Below are positions 51,497-58,525 of a stretch of 64,000 nt of DNA, piece after piece. Origin of the DNA: RH-AL1 sp965277355. GTDB lineage: Bacteria; Pseudomonadota; Alphaproteobacteria; Rhizobiales; Beijerinckiaceae. Location of the stretch: NCBI GenBank assembly GCA_965277355.1, contig CBDICN010000002.1, positions 1,426,001 through 1,490,000 of the forward strand, given 5' to 3'. Every line of letters starts with the position of its first letter. Position 1 is the first letter of the stretch. The notes beneath the pieces are model-generated. The model worked only from the letters and a program-made list of their open reading frames with translations. It did not search any database and had not been told where the DNA came from. Position numbers and translations under genes: made by a program.

Positions 51497-51766
51497 TCAG
51501 AAGCCTTTTTCGATGTGCGCGTAAACTTCCGCCGTGAAGGTGAAGATCTGCGCGCCGATGAAGGAGGCGGTGAGCGCGGCGACCAGCAGAACGGCGACGA
51601 TCTTCGGCACGAAGGTCAGCGTCATCTCCTGGATCTGGGTCAGCGCCTGGAACAGCGCGACGACGAGCCCGACCGCCATCGCCGCGGCGACGGCCGGGCC
51701 GGCGGCGGCCATGATGGTCCAGACCGCATGCTGGGTGATCTCGAGCGCGTCGGCCTCGTTCATCAA
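51497..51766 (-). CDS. fliQ: Flagellar export gate protein FliQ
   Basis: An 89-residue protein with two membrane helices (AVWTIMAAAGPAVAAAMAVG, and VLLVAALTASFIGAQIFTFT) and the conserved FQALTQIQEMTLTFVPKI loop that lines the export pore. Last gene of the rem-side operon. Its ATG overlaps the flgD stop by four bases. In other Rhizobiales flhA follows directly; here ~4 kb of other genes intervene. Confidence 0.94.
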   Translation of the reverse strand: MMNEADALEITQHAVWTIMAAAGPAVAAAMAVGLVVALFQALTQIQEMTLTFVPKIVAVLLVAALTASFIGAQIFTFTAEVYAHIEKGF

Positions 51767-52179
51767 CTCACCGCCACGCCGCTGCCGAGCGCGACCGTCG
51801 CGCCGCTGTCGAGCGTCGCGGTCGCGATGCCGCCGGTGCCGATCGAGACCGAGATGATCTTGCCGCTGGTCTTGCCGTCGGCCGAGGTCAACGATCGCCC
51901 GACCGCCCCTTCGGCCTGCGACAGCGCGGAGGTGGTCAGCATCGTGTCGAGCTTCTGGTTGGTCTGCACACTTTGGCCCACCGCAGAGAACGAGGCGAGC
52001 TGGCTCATGTACTGGGTCGGATCGGTCGGAGCCGTCGGATCCTGGTTCTGCAGCTCGGCGACAAGCAGCTTGAGGAAGCTGTTGTAGTCGACGGTCGGCG
52101 ACGCGCTGGCGCTGGAAGGATTCGTCGAGCTCGTCGAAGTCGTCGGCGTGGCGGGCGAGGTGGGCGGCGTGACAACCAT
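51763..52179 (-). CDS. flgD: Flagellar hook assembly (scaffold) protein FlgD, short form
   Basis: A 138-residue protein. FLKLLVAELQNQDPTAPTDP and TQYMSQLASFSAVGQSVQTN are the diagnostic N-terminal FlgD motif for hook capping. The product is much shorter than enterobacterial FlgD (~230) and lacks a clear C-terminal Ig-like part. Only a short VGRSLTSADGKTSGKI segment remains, as reported for rhizobial forms. The ATG at 52179 is chosen over 52212 because it opens the Thr/Ser/Pro-rich leader. Confidence 0.9.
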   Translation of the reverse strand: MVVTPPTSPATPTTSTSSTNPSSASASPTVDYNSFLKLLVAELQNQDPTAPTDPTQYMSQLASFSAVGQSVQTNQKLDTMLTTSALSQAEGAVGRSLTSADGKTSGKIISVSIGTGGIATATLDSGATVALGSGVAVS

Positions 52180-52243
52180 GGGAGACCTTTCGCGGGCGCG
52201 ATGTCCTCCCATGCTAAAAGTGGCGCCTTTCGCGAGCCTGACC

Positions 52244-52645
52244 TCAGGACGCGAGCTTGAGCTGCTCGGCCGCCATCACCGCGTCGTCGCGGGAGAACTT
52301 CACGCGGAGGACCTTCAGCGCGTCGAAAAAGCGAGCCGCGTCGACGAGCTCACGTGTTCGCATCAGCGCCTCGATGACGACGGTGTCCGTGTAGATCGCC
52401 AGCATGCGGTCCACGCTCTCTCCGAAGAGTTTATGCGCGACAATCGTATCGCTCGGGTCCATCAGCATCGTCTGCACGACGAAATAGAGCTGGCGAAGCG
52501 GCGTCGTTGCCTTATCGACCGACATCACGTGCGCCTCGAGCAGAAAAGTCGCATCGTTCATCAGCTCGAGGCTGACCTTGCGGTCGGCGCGAAGCACCGC
52601 ACCGTTAAGGTAGAGTTTCTCGCCGGCGCGTAGCGTGATGTGCAT
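52244..52645 (-). CDS. flbT: Flagellar biosynthesis repressor FlbT
   Basis: A 133-residue protein with ITLRAGEKLYLNGAVLRADR, LELMNDATFLLEAHVM and RQLYFVVQTMLMDPSDT, the FlbT family pattern. In Caulobacter FlbT destabilises flagellin mRNA until the hook is complete, and in Brucella and others it acts on flagellin translation. It follows flaF with a one-base stop/start overlap. Here flagellin genes are not in the window. Confidence 0.93.
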   Translation of the reverse strand: MHITLRAGEKLYLNGAVLRADRKVSLELMNDATFLLEAHVMSVDKATTPLRQLYFVVQTMLMDPSDTIVAHKLFGESVDRMLAIYTDTVVIEALMRTRELVDAARFFDALKVLRVKFSRDDAVMAAEQLKLAS

Positions 52646-52992
52646 CAGCGCAGCCCGTCGCGGACGATTCCGCAGATGTCCGCTATGCCGGCAAAGTTCG
52701 TCGAGCGGCCGAGCCTGATCGCGTCCGCCTCCTTGAGGATCCAAATCGCGATCGAGATGAGGTTCGCGCGCAACCGCTCCGGCAGCGCGTTGTCGGGCGA
52801 CACCAGTTCGTTGGCGAACGTCGTCCACAGCTCGCGCGTGTAGTGCAAGGCTCCGATGCCGGTGAACGGCGCGTCCTTGTCCTCGTCGGCGCGCATCAGC
52901 ATCGTCACGGCCTTGTCGAGCGCCATGAATTCCGCGCGGCGCGCGGCGTTTTGATCGTCCTCGAGTACTTCCGCGTAGCACCGCTGGTACAT
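52645..52992 (-). CDS. flaF: Flagellar biosynthesis regulator FlaF
   Basis: A 115-residue protein with YQRCYAEVLEDDQNAARRAE, LHYTRELWTTFANELVSPDN and LRANLISIAIWILKEADAIR, matching FlaF. FlaF acts with FlbT as antagonist or export partner in flagellin production in alphaproteobacteria. It lies six bases below flgL and shares one base with flbT. Confidence 0.93.
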   Translation of the reverse strand: MYQRCYAEVLEDDQNAARRAEFMALDKAVTMLMRADEDKDAPFTGIGALHYTRELWTTFANELVSPDNALPERLRANLISIAIWILKEADAIRLGRSTNFAGIADICGIVRDGLR

Positions 52993-52998
52993 GTATGA

Positions 52999-54045
52999 TT
53001 ACCCGGTTGTGAGATAGTTGACGAGGCTGAGCTGCTGCAGCCGATTGGTCAGGCTGTAGCTCGATTCGAGCTGAGTTTGCAGAGCCGTCACCTGGCTCGA
53101 CAGGGCGTATGGATCGACGCTGTCGAGATTGCTGACGCTCGTCTTGAGCACCTCGACCTTGGCGTCGATCTGCGCGTTCGCGCTGGTGACGGTAGCCTGC
53201 ACGATGCCGACGTTGCTCTGCGCGTCGGCGAGGCCCGAGATGCCGGAGGCAACGAGCTTCTGCGCGGTCGAAACGACGGCGGCACGGGCGTCTGAACTGA
53301 GGTTCTGCCCGGTGAACTCGGTCAGCATCGTGTAGGCCTCGGCGAGGTTCTGGTTCGCGTTACCGTTGGCGCTCACCGACGTGGTCGCCGTCTGTCCCGG
53401 TGAGAGCGTGCTCGTGATGGTCTGCGAGGAGGCCTGCGACCAGTTCGATTGCCAACCGCTGCCGGTGAACATCGATGCGAACTGAGTGTCGAGGTAGGAT
53501 TGCATCGCGGTACCGCTGATCGACGAGGCGTCGGCGCTGGTCTGGCTGGTGCCGAAGGCAGACTGAAACGTCGCGTCGACGGCCTGTTTCGCCGCGGAGG
53601 GCTGCACGCTGAAATAGTCGCTCATTGGAGGATTGTCGGTCTTGATGCCGCCGAAGACGTACTGGCCGCCGGCGGAGGTGTTCAAGCCCGAGATCAGGCT
53701 TTGCAGCCCGGCTTTGGCGCCGTCCTGGACGGTAGTGGTCAGACCGCCGGCGGAGGACGCGGTGACGAGGGAGGCGGACATCGCCTGCGCGGTGGACAGG
53801 ATTGCGGTGAGCGCGTCGGAGGTCGCCGACAACCGCGTGGCGGCGAAGCCGTTGGTCGCCTTGTAGCTCGTCAACGCATCCGTCTCGTTTTGCAGCGAGA
53901 TCGAGGTGCCGGTGGCGGCGCCGAGCGACAGCCCGAGGTCGGCCTTCAAGCCGGTGGAAACCTCCGTCTGGGCGTTCGCCAGCGCGGCTTGGGCCTGCTG
54001 GACAGACTGGCGCAGCGGCGAGGTGAGCGACAGTGTCGAGATCAT
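52999..54045 (-). CDS. flgL: Flagellar hook-associated protein 3, FlgL
   Basis: A 348-residue flagellin-like junction protein. The N-terminal helix carries STLSLTSPLRQSVQQAQAAL and ANAQTEVSTGLKADLGLSLG. The C-terminal helix carries SNVGIVQATVTSANAQIDAK and ALQTQLESSYSLTNRLQQLS. These two form the D0/D1 rods, while the middle is variable. It joins hook and filament with FlgK after type III export. Confidence 0.92.
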   Translation of the reverse strand: MISTLSLTSPLRQSVQQAQAALANAQTEVSTGLKADLGLSLGAATGTSISLQNETDALTSYKATNGFAATRLSATSDALTAILSTAQAMSASLVTASSAGGLTTTVQDGAKAGLQSLISGLNTSAGGQYVFGGIKTDNPPMSDYFSVQPSAAKQAVDATFQSAFGTSQTSADASSISGTAMQSYLDTQFASMFTGSGWQSNWSQASSQTITSTLSPGQTATTSVSANGNANQNLAEAYTMLTEFTGQNLSSDARAAVVSTAQKLVASGISGLADAQSNVGIVQATVTSANAQIDAKVEVLKTSVSNLDSVDPYALSSQVTALQTQLESSYSLTNRLQQLSLVNYLTTG

Positions 54046-54056
54046 CGCGGGCGGTC

Positions 54057-55553
54057 CTACTGGATCGACTGGATCAGCGTGGCGTACATGGTCTTGACGG
54101 TGTTCATGAGCTCGGCCGACGCCTGATAGGCATGCTCGACGTCGAGCATCTTCGACATCTCGTCGTCGAGGTTCACGCCCGTCGCGTTCGACAAGGCCGT
54201 TGTCGTCGCGCTCACGGTCGCGCTCTTGCTGGTGGCGGCGTCCGCCGCGGACTGACGCTGCGTCTCGAGCCAGCTCACCGAGGAGGCGGCGTAGGTGGCA
54301 AGGCTCGCCGATGCGGCGCCGCCCGATGAAGCGTCGAAGGATCGCGTCTGTGACAGCGCCGCTCCGAGCGCGTCGAGACGATCGGAGAAAGCCGAAGCTC
54401 CGTCCGTGTTGTAGGTGTAGGCCGCGCTCGAGCCCGCGATATTGCCGTCCCGCAGAAGCGAGGCGTTTCCGCCGACCGAGGGATCGACGCTGGCGTTGAC
54501 GGTGATCGCCGCAGCCAGTCCCGTGCTCGATGCCGGCATGGCCGTCGCGCCGACGGTCGTGAAGAGCCCCGGCAGGGTCGGCGCGCTGCCGCCGGTTTGG
54601 TCGCTCTCCGCGAAGGCCGAGACGAGGCCGGAGGCGATCTGGTCGAGCTGGTTCTGGTAGGCGACGCTGGTTTGGTCGCGAAGCGTGGTGAGCCCGGCGA
54701 TGCGCCCGCTCTTGATTGCCATGACCGCCGACGAGCCGGTGACCGGGACCCCGTCGACGGTCACTGCCTGCCCCATCGTGCCGGCGGTCAAGGTCGTGGT
54801 AGGCGTGAAGGCGACGGTGCGCGGCGTCGTCTCGAACAATGTCGCGCCGCTGTCGGTGTAGAGCGACAGCGAGTCGTTCTTGCCCTGGAGCGCGGTGATC
54901 CCAATCTCGTTCGAGAGGCTCTTGAGCAGGCCGTCGCGCGTGTCCTGCGCGCCGGTGACGTCGGCCCCGGTCGCGGTGCCGGCGACGACCTGATCGTTGA
55001 CGACCTTGAACTGGGCCAGCAGGCCGTTGATGGTTGCGACCGAGGCCGCGATGTCGCCGTCGGCCTGGCCGCGCACGGCCTGTACCGCGGCGGAGGCCTG
55101 GTTGAGGTTGGTTGCGAGCGACTTGGCCGCGCCGACGGCGGCGACCGCAAGGGCGCCGTTGTCGGGTTGGGCCGCATACTGCTGCAGCGCGGTCGAGAAG
55201 GCTCCGATCGCGGTCGCAGGCGAATTGTCGGTCGCGGTTGGACCGGAGGCCGAGGATGTCGCGGCGGTGTCGAGGCCGAGCGAACCGGCGATCTGCGTCA
55301 GGCCATCGCTGATCGCCTGCTGCCCGGTCGAGGAAGCCTGCGCCGAAAGCAGACTGGCGAGCAGTGCATCGTCCGCCGCCCGCTGCGTCGCGCCCATCAC
55401 GACGCTGCCGCTCAGCTGCGAGATGGTGCCGGCGGATTGCCGCGAATAGTCGGGGTTGCTGACGTTGGCGATATTCCTGGAGAGGATCGCCGATTGAGCC
55501 GCGTTGTTCGCGAGCGCCGATTGCGCGAGACTCAGGGCGCCGGACAGACTCAT
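54057..55553 (-). CDS. flgK: Flagellar hook-associated protein 1, FlgK
   Basis: A 498-residue protein. The N-terminal rod motif reads LSLAQSALANNAAQSAILSR and NIANVSNPDYSRQSA. The C-terminal VNLDDEMSKMLDVEHAYQAS ... MYATLIQSIQ is the conserved closing helix. FlgK is the first junction ring above the hook. It has its own ~150-base upstream interval with a hairpin, so a promoter may lie there. flgL follows after 11 bases. Confidence 0.93.
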   Translation of the reverse strand: MSLSGALSLAQSALANNAAQSAILSRNIANVSNPDYSRQSAGTISQLSGSVVMGATQRAADDALLASLLSAQASSTGQQAISDGLTQIAGSLGLDTAATSSASGPTATDNSPATAIGAFSTALQQYAAQPDNGALAVAAVGAAKSLATNLNQASAAVQAVRGQADGDIAASVATINGLLAQFKVVNDQVVAGTATGADVTGAQDTRDGLLKSLSNEIGITALQGKNDSLSLYTDSGATLFETTPRTVAFTPTTTLTAGTMGQAVTVDGVPVTGSSAVMAIKSGRIAGLTTLRDQTSVAYQNQLDQIASGLVSAFAESDQTGGSAPTLPGLFTTVGATAMPASSTGLAAAITVNASVDPSVGGNASLLRDGNIAGSSAAYTYNTDGASAFSDRLDALGAALSQTRSFDASSGGAASASLATYAASSVSWLETQRQSAADAATSKSATVSATTTALSNATGVNLDDEMSKMLDVEHAYQASAELMNTVKTMYATLIQSIQ

Positions 55554-55668
55554 CGGTATAGTTCCATGCGGGTCCGAGACTGATGCCGCCGCTATGAACT
55601 ACGTTGGGCTAGAAAGATGGATAGAGAGTTTACGTTAATCGCTAAGCATGTTGATTTTACGAGACCGA

Positions 55669-55686
55669 GGCGCGGATGGCCGCGCC
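55669..55686. terminator. Hairpin between flgE and flgK
   Basis: GGCGCGG (55669-55675), loop ATGG, CCGCGCC (55680-55686): a perfect 7-bp GC stem just after flgE on the transcribed strand. Only a weak T-rich tail follows. The AT-rich sequence between it and flgK may hold a promoter. Confidence 0.45.
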
Positions 55687-55703
55687 GAGGCTTCCATCAT
55701 AAC

Positions 55704-56948
55704 TTAGTTTGTCGTCAGCCTGTTCAACACACCCAGCAGATCTGAACCGGCCTGCAAAACCTTGGAGTTCGCCTCGTACCCGCGCTGGGCCTCGATCATG
55801 TTGGTGAGCTCGGTCGCGAGGTCGACCTTGGACTGCTCGAGCGCGTCGGAGACGATCGAGCCGGTTCCCTGCGTTCCGGCCGTCGATACGACCATCGCGC
55901 CGGAATCCTGGTTGGCCTGGAAGATGTCGCCGTTCACCGCGGTCAGATTATCGGGACTCTCGACCGTGGCGAGGGGGATCTTGTAGAGCGCCACCTCGAA
56001 GCCGCTCGCGTAGACCGCGCTCAAGGTGCCGTCCTTGCCGATGGCGACGTGATCGAGCGAGCTCGGAGCATTGCCGTTGGCGGTTTGCGCCGTGACCTGA
56101 AAGTCACTGGCGAGCTGTGTCGTCCCGCTGAGGTCGATGGCGACGGCGTTGCCGTTCGGAATCGCCGCCGTCAGCGTCGTTGCGCTGCCTGCGGCGAGCT
56201 TGCCGCTCGTCGGGTCGAACGTCAGGTTCGAGGTCCCGACCGGGCCGTTGGCGTAGGGGAAGCCGCCCGAAGCCGATGCATCTTTCTGGTTATAGGCTGT
56301 CGCCTCCCACGTGCTGTCGCCGGTCTTCGTGAGATAGACGTCGAGCACGTCCGCCTGGCCGAGGTTGTCGTAGACGGTGAGGGACGTTTTTTCCGTGTAG
56401 CTCGCGTTCGCCGCGTTGCTCGAGGGAAACTGCGCCGCCGCGACCGCGGTGGCTGTCGATGGCAGGTTCGTCGTCAAGGTGCCGCTCGTCGAGGCTGCCG
56501 TCTGCAGCGTCGTGCTCGCGACATTGATGTCGGACAGCGTGGAGCTAGTCCCGTTCGTGCCGATCTGGTAGCCCATGAGGTTGTAGCCGGCGGTATTGAC
56601 GAGGTTGCCGTTCTTGTCGGGGACGAAGGATCCGGCGCGCGTCATGAACGTGCCGTTGCCGCCGTCATTGACGACGAAGAAGCCGTTGCCGCTGATCGCG
56701 AGGTCAGTCGAGGATGTGGTCGTCGCAAGCGTGCCCTGGTCCGTAATGCCGTAGCGGACATCGGTCTGTACGCCACCCGACTCGTAGTTGTTCTTGCTGC
56801 CGTTGCCGAGCAGCGTCTCGAACTGGGCCGTCGCTTCTTTGTAGCCCGTCGTGCCGGAATTCGCGATGTTGTCTCCGATGGTGCTCAGCGCGTTGCTCTG
56901 GGCTGCCATGCCGGACACGGCCGTACGCATCGTATTAAAAAGGCTCAT
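55704..56948 (-). CDS. flgE: Flagellar hook protein FlgE
   Basis: A 414-residue protein, typical of rhizobial hooks. The N-terminus is LFNTMRTAVSGMAAQSNALS plus NIANSGTTGYKEA. The C-terminus has ALEQSKVDLATELTNMIEAQ RGYEANSKVLQ, the family signature. Subunits form the hook outside the cell. GAGAAGGTG precedes the ATG. It is transcribed just downstream of rem, its probable activator. Confidence 0.94.
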   Translation of the reverse strand: MSLFNTMRTAVSGMAAQSNALSTIGDNIANSGTTGYKEATAQFETLLGNGSKNNYESGGVQTDVRYGITDQGTLATTTSSTDLAISGNGFFVVNDGGNGTFMTRAGSFVPDKNGNLVNTAGYNLMGYQIGTNGTSSTLSDINVASTTLQTAASTSGTLTTNLPSTATAVAAAQFPSSNAANASYTEKTSLTVYDNLGQADVLDVYLTKTGDSTWEATAYNQKDASASGGFPYANGPVGTSNLTFDPTSGKLAAGSATTLTAAIPNGNAVAIDLSGTTQLASDFQVTAQTANGNAPSSLDHVAIGKDGTLSAVYASGFEVALYKIPLATVESPDNLTAVNGDIFQANQDSGAMVVSTAGTQGTGSIVSDALEQSKVDLATELTNMIEAQRGYEANSKVLQAGSDLLGVLNRLTTN

Positions 56949-56978
56949 GGTTCACCTTCTCGCGTGATGACTGGATTT

Positions 56979-57704
56979 TCAGACGCTGCGTTGCGCGGCG
57001 ATGTCGGCATCGGCGTGCTTGACGCCGAGTTCGATGCAATAGCCAAGGAACCGTTTGGAATCGATCGGATCGTAGCCGAGGCGCAGGCGGAGTTTCTTGC
57101 GCAGCTTGGAGATATGACTCTCCACGACGTTCTCCTCGACATCGTCGTCGAAGATGCCATAGATCGCGTTGAAGATCTGCGTCTTCGTCACGCGGCGGCC
57201 CTGATGTGCGGTGAGGTACTCGAGGATCCGGCGCTCGCGCCGCGGCAGGTTGAAGGTGACGCCGCCGATTTCGGGATCGCGCCCATCGAAGAACACGTTT
57301 AGCGTTCCGCCCAAGGGCGTCTGCTCGATGACCTGCGTCTGGCGGACGGTTCTGCGACGGATCGCGCCGAGCCGCGCCAGCATCTCACGAACATGGATCG
57401 GCTTTCGCACCACGTCGTCCACGCCTTCGGCGAAGAGACAGAGCGTCGTCTCCAGAGAATTGGCATCGTTGATGGCGATGGTTGGGGCTCGCGATCGCAA
57501 CGCGACGGCGCGCGCGCACGCGACGCGCGCGGCCGACTCGCCGAGCAGGAAAGCCTCGATCGCGGAAACCTCTTGGTCCGGCGCATGCTCGATCCAGTCC
57601 AGGAAATCGTCCGGCTTAAAGCAGGTGATCGCCACGCCCTCGTTCTTGAAGCCGTTCTTGTAGCCGGCAATCACCAGCTCGCGCTCCTCGACCAACACTA
57701 GCAT
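56979..57704 (-). CDS. rem: Rem/FtcR-type flagellar response regulator
   Basis: A 241-residue OmpR-like regulator. The N-terminal receiver-like domain (1-120) starts LVLVEERELVIAGYKNGFKN and contains LFAEGVDDVVRKPIHVREML. The C-terminal winged helix (about 140-230) has RRERRILEYLTAHQGRRVTK and VESHISKLRKKLRLRLG. The receiver lacks the usual acidic phosphorylation pocket, as in Rem (Sinorhizobium) and FtcR (Brucella), which switch on class II/III flagellar genes. The ATG at 57704 gives the Rem-like N-terminus; a TTG four codons earlier is possible. It lies at the head of flgE-flgK-flgL. Confidence 0.9.
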   Translation of the reverse strand: MLVLVEERELVIAGYKNGFKNEGVAITCFKPDDFLDWIEHAPDQEVSAIEAFLLGESAARVACARAVALRSRAPTIAINDANSLETTLCLFAEGVDDVVRKPIHVREMLARLGAIRRRTVRQTQVIEQTPLGGTLNVFFDGRDPEIGGVTFNLPRRERRILEYLTAHQGRRVTKTQIFNAIYGIFDDDVEENVVESHISKLRKKLRLRLGYDPIDSKRFLGYCIELGVKHADADIAAQRSV

Positions 57705-57931
57705 CGACGCCCCCAAATTCGTGTGCGCTGGAAGACTAAGATGGTCGTAAAGATTTAGGGTAAACGGAAATTAACGAATGCCTCACGCAAGTCCCGGAGG
57801 AAAGGTGAAGAAACCGTTACGCCTACCCCGCTGCGAGCCATTTACCGCAAAAATGGCCGAATTTCTTGCGGGCCGGCCCGGTTCGGGGGCGAGAGACGAC
57901 CCGTCGCGACGGGCGGCCAAGGGCTTCGGCG
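57705..57931. promoter_or_regulatory. rem promoter region with a near-CtrA box
   Basis: An AT-rich stretch directly upstream of rem. On the rem strand TTAA-TTTCCGT-TTAC (57774-57760) differs by one base from the CtrA consensus TTAA-N7-TTAA. A weak rightward frame from GTG 57805 with GGAGGAAAG upstream exists but has no known fold and runs into the transglycosylase gene. Regulation by CtrA is inferred only. Confidence 0.4.
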
Positions 57932-58525
57932 CTATCGCGACACCTTTACAACACGTTCGGAAAAGCAAAACTTTCTTGCTGATTCGGTCCACGCCCCGAA
58001 ACCGCTCGCGACCATGCGGGTGATCACTGCGCAGACATACCGCTTCTGCGCGGGGTCGTTGTTGGGGCCGGCGTTGTAGCGCGCCACGGCCATCGTCCAG
58101 GTCTGTTCCCGCTGTTTCAGCTCGCGGAGGAAGCGGGCGGCATAGTCGATGTTGAGCGCCGGATCGAACATCGCCGCGAGCGAGGCGAACTGCGCGCTAT
58201 GGTAGTGATGGTTGATCTGCATGCAGCCGATGTCGATCATCTTGGCTCCAGCCGATTTCGCATCCTGGAAGCGGATGAGCGCGTCGGCGAGGGAGGTGCT
58301 CAGGACGGCTCGTCCATCGATGTTCATCGCGTAGGGCTGCAGCCGGCCCTTCGAACCGGTCTCGTTCAGGCCGACCGCGTAGAACACGGCGAGCGGGATA
58401 TCGTAGCGATGCGCGGCCGAGGCGATTTCGTGCTCGCAAGAGAGGGCGTTCGGCGCGACGCCTTCAGACATACAGGGCGCTGGAGCGAGGGCGATCGCCA
58501 GAGCCAAGGGCAGGATCGGCCGCAT
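57932..58525 (-). CDS. Lytic transglycosylase (SLT domain), flagellar-cluster type
   Basis: A 197-residue protein with a signal peptide (MRPILPLALAIALAPAPCMS). The SLT domain (about 30-175) has IPLAVFYAVGLNETG with the catalytic Glu, then IGCMQINHHYH and AVARYNAGPNND, the three family motifs. It cleaves peptidoglycan in the periplasm, probably opening the wall for the rod, since the rod-binding protein at 43548 has no muramidase. Its start lies 62 bases inside fliK in another frame. Confidence 0.9.
   Translation of the reverse strand: MRPILPLALAIALAPAPCMSEGVAPNALSCEHEIASAAHRYDIPLAVFYAVGLNETGSKGRLQPYAMNIDGRAVLSTSLADALIRFQDAKSAGAKMIDIGCMQINHHYHSAQFASLAAMFDPALNIDYAARFLRELKQREQTWTMAVARYNAGPNNDPAQKRYVCAVITRMVASGFGAWTESARKFCFSERVVKVSR

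Noticed and set aside
57805..58023. Small plus-strand frame from GTG 57805 with GGAGGAAAG upstream
   Set aside because: The product is basic and low in structure and overlaps the end of the transglycosylase gene on the other strand. The ribosome-like site alone is not enough.
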